In this document: positions 1 through 15,223 of the stretch, piece by piece
How the letters are laid out: every line of letters begins with the position of its first letter
Position numbering within the stretch: the first letter of the stretch is position 1
Origin: Urechis unicinctus
Lineage: Eukaryota > Annelida > Polychaeta > Xenopneusta > Urechidae
Assembly: GCA_034190875.2 (NCBI GenBank)
Contig: CM067356.1
Location: 54,340,102-54,404,101, forward strand
Direction: 5' to 3'
DNA: 64,000 nt
The notes under the pieces: model-generated
Told to the model about the DNA's origin: nothing
What the model saw: the letters and a program-made list of their open reading frames with translations, nothing else
The model's database searches: none
Made by a program: the position numbers and the translations under genes

Positions 1-3000
1 GGGTCATTGGTAACAATAGAATTTTCATATATCATATTGTTTCCCGTATGCAGTTTCTGATACCATAACTGTAATACTTGAGATATTACCGGTTATTCTA
101 CTACTAGCTATTTGCTACGTCGTGACCTGTATGTATACGGTCCTATGCCAAAACCAGAGTTCTAAAGCCTCCAACAATATGGTCCTAACCGGGCCGTTTG
201 TTGGGGTGTTGGGTTCGGATGCGGGCAGGCAGTGGCGAAAAACAAAAGTGGTACTTTTGCATTTACAGTGTGTATGTTATCCTGAAAAGGACACACGATA
301 AAACGCGACAAAGCAACAGAAGATTGTATATCTCGCCTTATATGCGTCAGAGTAAAGCACAACTGTTCTTCAGTGGCACTATTTCTGAAGTTTCAATGGC
401 TGATTTATGCTGAAATAGCTGACCAGGTCAACGGCTTTGCCAGGGTTTTTGTGCTAATGTGCTCGAATGCATGCGGATGCCAACGAAACGGCCATGACTA
501 ATTTGGCTAATCTTAATACAGGGACTCTATGCTATGCTGCTCTACTAAACCTACTATAGGGACAGCAATTGTTTTTATTTTTCGGGTGGGGAGAGGGGGG
601 TTGTTGCTTAAAACCTTGTGTCTACGATAAATGTGAAGACTTCATTCAAGGATAATACAATGCATTGATTACACATTTATTGCTGTCCATTATCTGCCAC
701 GGAGGTTAAACCATTCACGAATAAACTCGCGAAAATTGCATCCGATCACATGGTTTATTTTAAGAGAATAAACCACCCTAGCTCCGGGCGATTCAGGGTG
801 TAATTAACTTGGCGAGCGTCTCATTTAACGGCTCAACCAGTGCAAAAACATGAAATAGTCATGGTGCAAAACAAGATGACTTCTTGGTACTGTGATGTCA
901 TAGGTTTTATAAGTACAGATTTGCAACATGGCATTATGTGCTTTTTATATAGGTGATTATTTCAGAATTATGTGCAGTTGTCCCTTTTATTAATGTTAAC
1001 TGATTGATCACCATTATTCCATCTTATATGGTGTTAATGTCAATTTAATTGTTTGCGCGATCTTTTCCGTCGTAGAACACTTGAAATGACGAGCATTCAC
1101 TTATATAACCTCGCAGCAGCGTCACAGGCGTGCAATCCTGTCAGTTGTTTCAAGGGAACTTGTTCAATTGGAGTATCAACAACTTCAGATGTAACAAAAA
1201 AGTCTCCTCTAATCTTTGATCAGCATAGCATTATTGCCAATGATGGCAGTCACAGGTATTACAACTCCGGTAATTGCTCCTTGTACAAATGCCTCCCAAT
1301 ATATAGTCTGTCGTATGGGACTCCATATAAGGGTAATGAGCGGTCATAACGGTTGTAAGTGTTGCGACCGACGATCTGACAAAACCGTATTGCAATCAAA
1401 AATCAATAGGGAGTACCAATTCACTTGGTTAATTCAAACGCTGGAAATTCCATATACTAAGTTAATAGTAAAACTATGCCATTATCCGATACTTAGTGGT
1501 TGAGGTAACTACTAAAAGGCAATGCGCATCTTTACATGCTGCAACGCTAACGATTCGTATCTACAGCACTAGATGGTTCGTTACCACACCAATTGGATGA
1601 TTTTGCCAAACAGATCAATACAATCAGGCAGTCGAGCGGCAGCAGCTAAATGTATATATGTAATCGACGGAGGATATTAATACGGTCACATCACTTATCA
1701 ATGATTCCTCACTTATCATAGTCTATGCCGTTAAATGGCCGGGCAACCCAATAGGTCTGCTGTGAGCAACATTCATATCCATTTATGATCGATGCTTAAA
1801 CCTGCATGAGATTGCTAGTTGGCATTACGCTATTCATTTCTCATTTGGTGACAACACCAATCAAATTATTCTTAACACTCTTTCCATACTAAGATGGAAG
1901 GGCATTGAAACAGTAAGTGGGGTCAGAGACAAGTCAATTCATGTTGAATTTATATATCAATAACGAGTTAAAATTACTTTGATTGTACAAGCTGTTTCAT
2001 TTTTTCCGGGTCTCGCCATTTTGAAGTGAATGATGTGAATATCACAGCTTTCTGCAGCCATAACGACGAACTGTAGAGGAGGAAATCAGCCAACATGGCA
2101 CCTTAATGTGCATTTGGTTATTAGCAAGGCACATACACCAAAACCAACTCGATCAAACTGTTGGATGTATCAACATATTGCTTTTATGTTGCATAGTGGG
2201 AGGAGACAGCTGTCGACACAAGCAGCGTAGATTGCTCGTTACAATTTGAGCATTGCTGGTTCGGGAGTGAGGACTGCTATTCTTAAATGACTCATTCTAT
2301 ATCCGCGGTCTGCATACTGACTGCTGAATAAAAAATCGAACGAGAGTTGTAAGCAGCATATGTTATTCACTCGCAGTGATAGCCCCGGTAACCAACTGGT
2401 CTGATAACTCATCGCGTGAAATGATACTATCATCAATGCCATAGGATAAGCAACGAGTCACTGGACGATAGCAATTACATTAATGCATGAGTGACCCAGC
2501 AGTGACCTTATATGACTCATGTCAATGGTTTATCACGTGGAAACAATGAACCAACCAGCGCTATAATACCTGTTCTATTTTGGTTTTACAGTGAAGGATC
2601 CGAAGAACTTAGGTCGGTGTATCTTGAATCATATTGGAGCTAATTATCCACTTCTTGTGGTCGCCAGTCGTGCTTATCGGCACGTTTGAAATACAGCATA
2701 TAATACTAAACCGCCTTGCATTGTATTTTGCGTCGGCTATTCGCAATATCCCACAGGCTGCCTAAAGAAGACTTGTATCATTAACAACATAATTATTCCA
2801 GTTTGTTATTCATCGTGCATATAGCACTTTGTGTGTCAGTCCCTTTGCAGCCACATATTCCCTATTCCCGTGAAAGGCCATGCCACTTATTTTGTTGATA
2901 TTGCTTCAATGCGATCCACAAAATAATATTCCTACATTATTTAAATGAATCTCAATGAAGGTCATATGTGAGCACCTTGCCTGACAGGACACTACCTTAC

Positions 3001-3329
3001 CCTGAAGCTATTACTCAAATTGGTGGTATGATTGCGTGGTAAGGAGATATCAAATGTCTCGAAGGATTCGCACTTCACAAAATCCCTAAAACATTTTGCG
3101 CCTGTTATTTTATGATTGCATTTCGCCAATGTAAAACATGAGTAACAAGTATAGAAAATATTGGAAAAAAATTGACTAGATTTAGCCGTACTGGCTAGTA
3201 CAAACTGGCACTGGTGTTGCATGCATAGCTCCTTGTAGAAAGACTAAAAAGATAATTACAGGTCCATAGCAATCCACTGAGTGGTACTTTTATGAAAACT
3301 ACTTGATAATGTTATTGTGACATGCCAAA

Positions 3330-4185
3330 GTGAAGCACTGAAAAGAAGCGATCTGCAATTCGGTTTAAACAGTCACGTTCTACCACTCAATACGTTTGTT
3401 TTGCAAGAGATTGTTGATCAGGGTTCATCTTTGTATGTTGTTTTATTGGACGCATCTAAAGCATTTGATCGTGTGAATAATGTGAAATTGTTTGCGCTTC
3501 TTATGCAGAAAGGACTGCTTAACAATATGTAAATTTTATATAATATGTGCGCCTGTCAATACTTGAAAGTCCGATGGAATGCCGCAAGTTCTGAGCCTTT
3601 TATTTGCACGAATGGTGTTAAGCAAGGCGCAGTGCTTTCGGCATTATTATTTTGTGTCTATATCGATTAATTACTAAGGCGCCTTCGTGAGGCTAGAGTT
3701 GGATGGTTCATCATTATATGGGTGCTTTGAGTTATCTGATTATGTTTCACACATTGCACCTTCAATCACAGCGGCTAGGAAAATGCTTAGAATATGCGAG
3801 AAATTTTCGAAGCAATACTGTGTGTAGTTCAATTCTGCAAATAAGTCGGTTGCTATCATTCAATGCTAACGACAGTCAAGTAAATTTAACACTAAATGAT
3901 GAATTATTATGCAAGAGAGAAAAGCTGTTTGCTTAGGAAGAAATATTGGTTATTGTGCTAATTTGATTAATACTCAGCGTGCATGGAGGGATTTGATAGC
4001 TAAAACGATTTGGATTATGTCCCGCTTCGGTTTGTTATAAGAAACTGACTGAAGGCATATTGCAGGGTTTTTTGGAGGGGGGGGGGGGGGGGGTAGGTTG
4101 TGGGGTCAGCGAAGGTAGTTTAAGACCTAACAAGCTGGTCATATTGCGTAGTGTTTGGAGGAAATGTATTTGAGCTCTATGGAGT
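3330..4185 (+). mobile_element. LINE reverse-transcriptase relic, copy A
   Basis: A degenerate piece of a non-LTR retrotransposon reverse transcriptase. Readable landmarks are a finger-region FVLQEIVD followed by the palm motif YVVLLDASKAFDRVNN (about 3430-3485, the motif A aspartate region) and a motif B-like NGVKQGAVLS near 3610-3645. The expected YADD box falls near 3730-3745 but is not preserved; the equivalent in copy C is. A 17-base G run interrupts the 3' part at 4077-4093. Homology to the copy C element ends near 4183, so the C-terminal region and the tail are missing. The clade (CR1/Jockey/I-like) cannot be settled by eye. It is dead, being split over several frames. Confidence 0.85.
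4077..4093. repeat. Poly-G run, 17 bases
   Basis: Inside the LINE relic after TTTTTTGGA. The equivalent site in copy C (about 50281) has only four G, so the run grew after the copies split. It has G-quadruplex potential on the plus strand. Confidence 0.95.
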
Positions 4186-4491
4186 CTTGGACACGTACAA
4201 AGTATTCACCATTCATGCAACATAAATATTTTATGCAATTCAATGAGTGAGATCCGGCGATTTGATTTAGGTCTCACACTCACACTCTTATGCTCTGAAT
4301 TCAACTTTATGCCAATTTACTTCACGTTAAAAACAATGGTTATAAAAACTGTATAATGATCAAACAATCCAATGATACGAATTTTCAAAGTTTACACGTG
4401 TTGTTATTTAGTAAAAAAACTTGCATAATGACTGCAAGGTACGCTTTCCAGACCGTTAGCATGTTCTGACATTTAGGTCGGTCACCATAGA

Positions 4492-4583
4492 AGACGCATT
4501 GCATTATGCATATGTCACTCATCATGATTGACGCATTTCATGCTGCGTATGTCACTCATCATAATAAACGCATTGCACATAAG
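4492..4583. repeat. 37-bp satellite, two and a half copies (copy A)
   Basis: Same family as 52131-52278. Full periods are at 4492-4528 and 4529-4565, followed by a partial AAACGCATTGCACATAAG. Confidence 0.9.
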
Positions 4584-5740
4584 AAGCTCGGTATTGTCAT
4601 TATTTCTGGCGGCCCACTATTCAGTCTTTAGAACGTGTCACATGCGTGTGATTATAGCTCGCATATATAATAACATTATATCCTTTGTTCACATATAAAA
4701 GACGTGTGTATATTTGTAACAAAACTTGCTCCAGTGAGTCTGCAACAGAAAACTACATCAACGTATAGATGGCAGAATACCCAAAGAGCCAAACCAGCTA
4801 ACAAGCTTGTTAGCTGTTTAAAATGCTAAAAGATCCTAATTGATTAGTCAAACCAGCTACTCAATTATATGCGTGATTGTAAGCATTTATATGAATTAAA
4901 ACTGAACTTGGTTTATGCGTCGCTACAACTCTTAACTGCGCCTAGTGCGAGGCGGAGTTGTTGGGGTATTGTTATATCTCAGAGCTAGCGAATAAGTTAC
5001 CCGGCGTCACCAATTACCTGATAGCAGTCACATAAACATGTATTAACGAGAAACATAGCACACTACGGTGGCACTGGGGGAATTAAGCATGTGAAAACTA
5101 GTATAAACAGAAGAACTAGGGAATATTTTTTTTTTTTAGGTTCTCACCCGGCACGAATAAAATAGTACTAACATTCCAATCAGGGTTATGCGCCACAAAT
5201 AATCTCAGCTTTAGAACAATGTCACCCCCGCTTACGGGTGCATGCACAAATTATCTGGTCAGCTGACTTCTTTAAAAATATTTATCATAGCTTAGCATTT
5301 TTTGCCTTGATGAGGAAATTTCCTTCAACAAACATGGCGAACCTTTATAGTTCCCTAATAGCATTTTGTGGAAATGAAACCTGGGGGAATAAAAAGACCA
5401 ATTGGGAATATACTGCCTGAATTTTGACAGATCACCAACCTATAAAACAACATAATGGCACATTGTTACTTGCCGACCAGAGGTGTCGTTAGTCATTACT
5501 TGCCAAGGCGACAAGAAGACGATTATCCGTCTTATAAAATGTGGGTGCGCTTCAATCAGCTGACAATCCGATTGCGTCTCGTGTGCGGCCGGTGCTCATC
5601 GTCTTGTTGTAAATACACACTCCATTACACAGGTAATATGGTCAGGGGGTATCATCTGGGGTGCAATACATAATTAACTCAAATAGCAAAAATACTCTTT
5701 GTATTGATATGATATTATTGGTGCGGGAAATGATGACAGG

Positions 5741-8740
5741 AATATCTCAACATATTACCACAATCTAGGAGCTGATTAAACTGCAGCAGGCCTCCGCTTG
5801 TAGACCACGGATAATTGCAAACATTCATAAGGATGATGGACTTTAGGCAGCATCCAACAGGCGTAAGATAGGCCTTAACATTATAGAGTGTCTGGCGATC
5901 GGTTGTGTGAATAATAACAGTGCTGCTCAATGGAAATAAATTCACTGTTTGGAATGCTTTTCATACATAATGTAATTTTACTAAGACATAGTGGTAGCAA
6001 ACCGAGAAGCTTACTTTTAATGCACTGCCAGACAAATAATGGGTCTTGTTTTTGAGAACAAAACTACGGATGCAATGCATATTGTTATCACCAAGAGCTT
6101 TATAAGCAAACGACCTGATATTGTTTTATTGTGCTTTATAGCTTTTACAGCCACATTACATGCCTCATTACACACAATATAATCTAAATAGGCTATTTAC
6201 CCAATAATGTTAAAGCATATTAATGGTGTGGAATATAATTGTGACGAAAGGATACCTATTTTCTCCTCACGAAATGTTTTGTTGACTACATCCCACATTT
6301 TTATTAATCAAACAAAGATCATGCCTCCTACAATAAAAGACACAAATGTGGTTCATTTATAGACCTACAGAACCAAAGAATGCTTCAAAGATGTTTGAGA
6401 GACACCATTACATGTTTAGTCTGAGCGGCACGTGTTGGCTCAATTTAGGTTGTCTTCTGTAGAGCATTTGCGTCAGAGCCTAACAAGCAGCAAGTGGTGG
6501 TACAAATGACAGTTTCCTCAGAATAATTGTTTTTATCGTAACCATGACAGCCCGGTGAAACGACACCGCGTAATGCTAAATTGATATTCAATATGGGTTG
6601 TATAAGCCTTAATCTGCCAGCTTTTTTCAGAGCATCTGAGATGTATTATCCTGAGGCCCTGATATCGATATATTATGCAACCGAAATCTCGCAGATGCTT
6701 CGCCGGAATACAATAACAAACAATTCTTGATGGTGGGGCTAAATATATCATATACCAGTGGGATGCATTTACTGTGGAGAATGACAAGTAATTAACCGAA
6801 TTCATCACTGTATTGTAAGCGCACGAAACCACCGTTATAAAGCTATCCATTTTAATTTAATAGAGGTCAAGTTCATTCGACTTCAATATGACAGAGAGTA
6901 CATCAATCGCAGTTTATCATGAATATAATAATTCATTTGCCTCATAGTGAGCAGCAATAGCGACCTTATAAGCAAGATCAAGTCAATTATTTCATGAGGA
7001 TTCATAATTATAGATGCTATTCCTTGCAGGTAACCTAGCACAATATCACTATCTCACATGCTACATAAATTGATGCGTACAACTTCTGTTTGCAGGTAAC
7101 TACATACGTCCAATTAATAACGAATGATGTGTCAAAGAAGACGAAGCAGCACACCGAAATAAACTTCCAATTATGAATTAATTGACCTACGATTCACCCC
7201 AAAAGACACCAGATTTTTCCTATGCATGCACTCACCATCAAAGTGACCGGTTTTATGGCGTAATATTACAGACGGTGTAGGGTCAAAGAAAACAAATGCG
7301 GAAAGACTGAATGTCATATTTCCGTGGACCAGTGGATACGGGAATGAGTAGACAACAGAAGCAGCATCCACAAATCGTCAGTTTGTTATGGTTCAAACAA
7401 AGGTTGCTCTGGTACACTGTCTATCGTAATATCGCGCCCTGCATATTATTCGCGTGAATAGAACAAACTGTAACAAAAACCTGCAGGTCTGTTTTCCACG
7501 GGTATAAATATGAATGCGGTGTGCTCTCAATCTCTACCCCATTTTCGCCATGTAATTCCTAATGTTAAGCATCTTGCTGTTTGTTAGCTGCAGTGACCCA
7601 ATGTTACCTCATATGATCGAGGATTATACCGGTTAATAGATCAAACGTTATATAATTGTTATATAAGCGACAATAGAAAATCTATTAAAGGAGCACTGGC
7701 GTTTACCTTTAGACACAAGCCTTCTTATATGCTTGTTGATAGTGTGAAATGCGAAATGTCAATTCTTCTAGGATCTTGCAGTTATACATCTGTGAGTCAC
7801 CAACTACATAATTCACGTAGCTATCACTTTTTCCCAGGAATAAATAGCGGGGGCAGGCAGTCCTATCAGCGATGATGTACCCAAAATGCAAAGACGTAGG
7901 GCAAGGAATCATAATCCTTGCAATCTGCTTGAAGCTTCACATAATTACATGCTTAATGATAATTGATTGTTCATTTGCTAAGCATGCAATATTCACGCGA
8001 AGGACAAGAGCCAGAGTAGTACAATGGAAGATATGGCTGAAATGTTCTCAGACACTTATATATGATTATACGATGGTAATGCCATGCCAAGTGGAGCATA
8101 TATGCTCGTAATCGACAATATCTCCCTCAACAATGAATCCACTATGTTGCCCACTAACACAGAAACATCCAGAGGCATTTAAATCAAATGGAGAAGTAAC
8201 ATTTTAAAAAGAGCAGAGTGAATGGTAGGTAAGATTTGCATGCATTTGCTGCAAAACAAAGTGTAGCCGCAGATGCATTGTTATTTTTATAATGTGCATA
8301 TATAAGATATCTTATGAAGATTTAGTGTGTGTAATCATATTCAAGTTCACAATTTCAATGATCACATTTTCTAATGGCACCGGTATCACAAATATCAAAC
8401 ATCTTAGACCTCAATGAAACAAACAACGAGCGAGCTTACAGGCTAGATCGATTCAATTGTTTTATGCGCGGTTATAATGACGACACCCCAAAATAGTCTT
8501 TGAATGCCAACATAAACGTCCCAAGTCAGCGGATCTAGAGATAAGCATCAATGATGAGATGGCCAATATCAATTAGGGTTAATCCAAGGCTCGTAGTGTT
8601 GCGTTGCTGTGTAGGGACCTATGCTGTATGCATAAGACGTGGGCCAAGGGATCCAGATCTTAGCTATCCGCTGGCAGCTTCTCGTAATGCTTTATGATTA
8701 CGGATTTAATTCATGGAGCATGAGAGTCGGAGTGGCACAA
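5741..8740. other. Unit middle, block 2 of copy A: no gene seen
   Basis: Collinear with C 52285-55170 and, up to 6683 only, with B 33716-34560. A lacks about 0.5 kb that C has at 54460-54937. AT-rich, with only short unrelated open frames (the longest is 105 codons at 6533-6850 on the minus strand, not conserved in C). No repeat or element recognised. Confidence 0.6.
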
Positions 8741-9060
8741 AGTAGGATTCATTATGACTAATACATGCGTAAAATCTAATTTGTGATGATGTCATGGTAT
8801 TGTCATGGAAATTGTCACCAATTATGTCGTATATATACATTGATTCCACTCTGCTTCTTCACTTACATGGCAGCACCAACAACGCAACAACATCAAATAG
8901 AGTAGGATTCATTATGACTAATACATGCGTAAAATCTAATTTGTGATGATGTCATGGTATTGTCATGGAAATTGTCACCAATTATGTCGTATATATACAT
9001 TGATTCCGCTCTGCTTCTTCACTTACATGGCAGCACCAACAACGCAACAATATCAAATAG
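8741..9060. repeat. 160-bp perfect-register tandem duplication
   Basis: 8741-8900 is repeated at 8901-9060, both starting AGTAGGATTCATTATGACTA. I see only two differences, at 8848/9008 and 8891/9051. Copy C has a single, diverged version at about 55174-55310. The duplication is therefore recent and private to A. Confidence 0.93.
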
Positions 9061-9113
9061 AGGAGTAACATTTCCAAACGAACTATATGGCGTATGAAGG
9101 TTCCATTACCTTT

Positions 9114-9326
<213 letters not shown>

Positions 9327-9690
9327 CCCCGACCACTTACTTATCCCATAGAGAAGATCAAACAAGTAGAAGAATTGCGAAGGTATCTTGTTAAATACAT
9401 AATCATCATGTACGTAATACCCCGACCACTAGGTCGATGAACCGGTGTTATTGAGTTCTAGTATGTCAATCGCAATACCTCGCTGTCGATATATTGGTAA
9501 CAAAACATGCGTGTAGCAGGCTGGTCGATGGCAATTATGATTATAACTAGTTATCCACACAGCGAGGGGGTTGAATTTTACAGTGAGCACATAACTCGCC
9601 TCTGACAGCAGTGATTATAATTATTGCAATGTCGTGTAAAGGTCAAATACCCTTTGATCTTGTCCTATGAGCTGTAGACCAGGTCATTTA

Positions 9691-10163
9691 TTACCACACT
9701 AATGTCCAAGAGTAAGTGAAATTACAATATTTGCATTTATACAGTCGCCAATATGCATGTCTTTGAGATGGAGGCACCGGAGGCATGTTAAGTTCAGGAG
9801 GTAAGTTCGAATAATAATATTCCGGAAAGCGGTCTTGTACTTGATCAACACAATTTGATAACGCTTCCGTATCTCTGATGAAGAATATCAGCATAGCTCG
9901 TTATCTATTGTAAACCGTACGAGAACGAGACTAACATCAATGAACTTATTCTGGTTGTGTACGTATCGCAATAATAAGTCATTGCGGACATTACTAGAGG
10001 CTTGTGAGCGGTCATCAAAGCAGTTCATGGCGTCGATTGCTGAGCTGGTATCGATGTGAACTAGTGAACTTCTGTTCAAGTTGTCGATGAAACGTATAAC
10101 GTTAAACTGTTTTGATTTTAAGAGAATTGTATAGTCTGACAATTTTGTAAACACTGAGTTCAA
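9691..10163 (-). other. Unassigned open stretches, minus strand (copy A only)
   Basis: Two consecutive open stretches of 91 and 67 codons cover 473 bp, unusually long for this window. They include LSDYTILLKSKQFNVIRFID and SNVRNDLLLRYVHNQNKFID in the upstream one, and DRFPEYYYSNLPPELNMPPV in the downstream one. The composition looks protein-like, but I do not recognise a family. The segment lies between the (TA)n tract and the point where copies A and D become homologous, so no second copy is available to test for constraint. It could be a decayed coding region of unknown origin. Confidence 0.3.
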
Positions 10164-12151
10164 ATATGTTCGTATTATTTCGATTAATTACTTGCTGCTG
10201 ATACAGAGGCCAAAGACTAAGTCAACATAAAAAATCTGATCAAGCGCCTTAATCCGGCAAGCAATTGTTGCCATGGTTCGAAAATGCAGAGCCTTTGATT
10301 ATTGATTTAAGAAGATATTAGCTCTGTCAATCTCTAAACTGATCATTCAATGCGCAATAATATTTCCAAATAGCTTAAGCATTTGTCGCAATGCCCGAGC
10401 AGTTTTCGTTTGACTCAAGGCATATGAAAAGCTCGACATTGCCAGCGCTGCTTGTTACAGGTGTGCGACCACGATATGCATATTTTAGTACATTTACTAT
10501 GAGAACAAAGTAAGGATTATTCGCTCATCATACCATTAAATATCTAACATGGATTACATTGATTGGGTCCCTTACAGCAATAAACAACAATATACTAATT
10601 TCTACAATGTAAATGTGTATTTGCAGCTGACTGTATATTGCTAAAGTGTATTGATTGCAGTCACCCTGGTACATGATTCAATACTTAAAATAGAATATAT
10701 ATCAACTATTTATGCGCTCTTCTGATATCAAACAAAGTAAACTATCTACACGTATGTGCGAAATACTGCTGTTAAGTTGTTACACAGGATGGCTAAAACG
10801 TAACCAATGACCACCTATATTGCAAATGAACAGGAAAAGAATAGATTATCAACAACGCGTAAATATGGTTAAATTAAACAAAGCCGGCATCTGGAGTTAT
10901 TTGCACAGCATGATCGATAGCAATATCGAATAACACAACAAATGTCTGATATAATATGATGCGTTTACGTGTAAAGGAGTACGTTGTACTCATACATCAC
11001 GTTAATTGGACAACAAATCTAATATGCTATCGATTAACAGTGATCACTCATGCTACAAGTCTGCCTTTCCATTGGGACATTTGCAGTTTGTAACGTCCAG
11101 CAGTGACATAAAACCATAGGAACCGTGCTGCTTGTCAACTACAATAACCCCAAGTTAACCTATATGAACCAGAAATCATACGAATTCTTCCCTCAGTTCC
11201 ATGGTGTTAATTATGATAACAACAATGCCTTTGTTCGACAAAAGACCATTAGCTGATTCCATAACGTTACATAACGATTGAAATGCATATGGACATAAAC
11301 CACTTGGTATTTGTCTCGTGAGACAAGCAAAGGGTAGACATTAAGACATGGCACTCGTCATGATGTGCTACAAACGACAGAACAATACATAAAGGCATTT
11401 AGTGCCATTGTTTATGCTGGAAAGTAAATCCAAAATTACTCGCTTAAGAAAGTCGATTGAAGCTTTTTTGACGACGTGATTCTCGGGGACATGGAACGCT
11501 AGTCAGGACTATTGTCAACCTGATTATATTAATATTCGGTCACTCTGAGATAAATGCTGTCACTACTAAGTGGTCATTACGTGAGATCGGTTGAGAATGT
11601 ATGCTTCCTGTTGTGGCCGGCGTTAAGATCGCCTCCGATAACAAAGTATTCCACCTGACTGTGCCATACAATTCATCAATACTATGAGATGACGCATCAC
11701 AGGGCAATAAGTGTTATCAATGAATTAGGAATGGAAGTAGCAACAATCATATGACATTGACATCAAGGTGAAGGTCATGGGCTCTCCTCACGTGAGATAA
11801 TCTATCGAAGGAGAGCATGCTGTGTGCACGTTTGAGATTATTTGTTTTTTCCCATTTGGTGTCCTAGCAATATTTGAATAAAAGGCGCGTGTCAGCACGA
11901 GGTCGCATGCAGCACAAAGGAATAAGTAATACGAGTCGCAAATTGTAATGTATGGTAATGCAATGGCAATGACATCTGAATTGCTTCATAAAGTCTCGTA
12001 ATGGCCAGGATTGGTCTATATCTACATAATTGTGATGCTTTACTTATAATGGGAAAACATTCACACGAATAACGATGATACAGTGGTATTACGTTCCCTT
12101 CGAAATCGGACCAAATGTATTCATGGTCTCCCACAATAGATAATTCTTGGA

Positions 12152-12457
12152 ATGTCTAAAGGATTTCTGAGTAACCGCATTTGGGTGACTTTGTGTGATG
12201 TAACACATTCCAATAGAACAAACAACACGCATGCCGTTGTCGTTTGTGGAAGCCTTCCAGCGGTTACATTACCGGCTAGTACTCACACTGGACCTGGTAT
12301 AGGACTGCCTGTTGTTAGCGGATATGTCCGCAGAGGTAACACATCACGTGTTGTTAGGCGTGAAATGTGTAATAATGAACGACTAGATAATAGATGTAAT
12401 ACTAGTTGGGCATGTCGAACAGGGTTGGTACAACCTATGTTGTATTTTATACATTAA
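12152..12457 (+). other. Unassigned 101-codon open stretch (copy A), partner in D
   Basis: Includes NNTHAVVVCGSLPAVTLPAS and CRTGLVQPML. The equivalent in D (61110-61380) is homologous but has indels that break the frame. No recognised domain and no supporting start or splice context. Likely non-coding. Confidence 0.2.
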
Positions 12458-12862
12458 TAAATAGGTAGACAGTAAAAATGGCACGAGGATTTGTGAACGT
12501 ACTCCATACCAATGTCTATGCTAAACATTACACAATTCGTTACCAGATCGACATTTAGACTTGCTGAGGTTGTGAACACTTTTCTTAAGAACTGTGCAAA
12601 CTGACAACGCAACGTTAGGAACGTTGCTATAAGTTTAGCTAGGCATGAAGCGCCGTGATTGTCAAGGCTTAACACCAAGCCAAAATGCAAGATTACATCT
12701 GAAAGCATTTGTCCATTGTTTTTGTACTGCAAACGAAATCGTTCTCACACCGAGTAGTATGTAACCTGTTTTAATTACGAAATAGTCCCAAATTAGTGAA
12801 AGAATAAGACCATGTGTATGGCCAGGGCTGCGACTATTTGAAGTAGTAAAACGTGTGAAACG

Positions 12863-13010
12863 TTTCAGCACATTGGGGACACATCCGTAAAGTATGGCAT
12901 TGCTTATGGTCTATACGTTGATGAGGAGGTCAGTATTTTCAGCACATTGGGGACACATCGTGAATTATGGCATAGCTTATGGTCTATACTTTTATGAGAT
13001 CAGTTTTCAA
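12863..13010. repeat. 74-bp tandem duplication
   Basis: 12863-12936 and 12937-13010 both begin TTTCAGCACATTGGGGACAC. Copy B has one version at about 37917-37990. The two halves have diverged noticeably, so this duplication is older than the 160-bp one at 8741. Confidence 0.88.
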
Positions 13011-13460
13011 AGCATGTTAATTTGGTGTTTTAGAGCAATGAATTAAGGCAAAAAGCTATCACATGGAACACGGCAGCGGAATTTGAATAATTTGATCGCC
13101 TTCTGTCACGGATTACTAATGATACTAATTAGTACTAAAAGCCTCACCCTGAAAGCAGTGTTTCCTCAACAATCAGGTCATTCGCCCTTTTGAATACTTA
13201 CTATTCCATTCAAAAATATTTGTGATAGTCATTTACTAATCGTCTCATTTATTGCCTCACTTTGGTTATTTTATGCTTGTTGGATTTCGCGCCTGCATAC
13301 TTTTAAATGTAAAACCAATCGATCGCAATCTGTCTCCTCATCATCTATAAACCACATCAGACGAACTGCTGCAATGTGAATTGGTATTACCAGCTGAGTG
13401 TATATTGCAAAGAAGCTGTTATTTAGATATTGCAACTGAAGCAAAGATCTTGTTATAATA

Positions 13461-14320
<860 letters not shown>

Positions 14321-15223
14321 ACATACGTAATAATGTAACGATGTCTTGTTGTCCAATTATATAAAATTCTACAGCTTAAAAACTAATCAGCTCATAGATT
14401 GAATAGGTTTAACCGCCTATATAGACATGTCCAAAGTTAATCCATAGTCAGATCATTCCATGCGAATTTATTCATCGTTTTCTCTGTGACATAGATGTTC
14501 TGCGTTATCGCCACATCACCCTAAATATCTGCATTGCCGGAAGCGTTATGTTAAGTGTACTCCCATTCGATGGTAAGCGACTCGTTCATTTTTTCCTGTT
14601 TAATGCAATTATATATAGGTATTATTAGTGCATTGCTTTCTAGCATGCCAATAGTTGTTCCACCAGTATCGTTCGACCAACCAAGGGACACAAGTTAATG
14701 GCACTATGTCTATCCCAGTGGATAATAGGCGATTGCAACTATTGATTCTGTCAATGCACAATCGTGTTTTCGATAACAAATTGGTAACACACACAGATTT
14801 CCAACGCTTCACTCAAATGAAGGAACGCGTCAATAGTGTTGGGTTGACCAATGTAATGCATCGGAAGGTGCATGTTAAAGCGATGTAAACTTTGTAGACA
14901 TCTATAATGTATCCATGTGTCGTCATATATATCAATAAGGCATTACTGGAGCAATTATCGCCCTTAATGTCATGATAAGTCATGGAAACATGGAAGTGTG
15001 CGAACAAATACATTTACTCGTCAACTATTTCCGCTTAACTGTACAATTTATTATGATTTGCAATGTTCAACCTTATTATGAGAACACTACAATCTTCATA
15101 TAAATGTGGGTCTTGACCAATTTGTAGCAATAGAGAGAGATCTCCAAGGCACTGTTATTTATATCTGTCAGAACAAGCTTACTAATTCACAGGTCATTGT
15201 TCATAATCGAGCGTTGACTGTAT

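Larger units (their letters stand above)
1..5740. repeat. Near-identical tract, partner of 27348-33715
   Basis: Aligned to copy B this tract shows only scattered single-base differences and a few discrete indels. For example, the 219 bases at 5455-5673 and at 33432-33650 translate identically. Beyond about 5740 similarity drops at once to the array-wide level, with clusters of differences from 5745 onward. The change of divergence at a point inside a collinear alignment indicates late homogenisation (gene conversion) or a later duplication limited to this part. The left limit is not visible, because the window starts inside the tract. Confidence 0.8.
10164..13460. other. Unit middle, block 3-5 of copy A: no gene seen
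   Basis: 10500-11340 matches B 35350-36175. 11345-12050 matches C 56155-56850 and D 60270-61040. 12050-12860 matches D 61020-61770, and 12720-13450 also matches B 37780-38440. Apart from the 74-bp duplication and the open stretch at 12152-12457, I see nothing. Confidence 0.6.

Noticed and set aside
162-413. Overlapping frames at 162-413, repeated at 27435-27716 and 47803-48197
   Set aside because: They recur on both strands because the DNA is repeated. The C version has drifted with frame changes and no domain is seen.
5455-5673. 72-codon frame identical in A and B (33432-33650)
   Set aside because: Identity is explained by the recent near-identical tract, which is just as similar outside the frame. 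C has lost the region, so there is no test of constraint.
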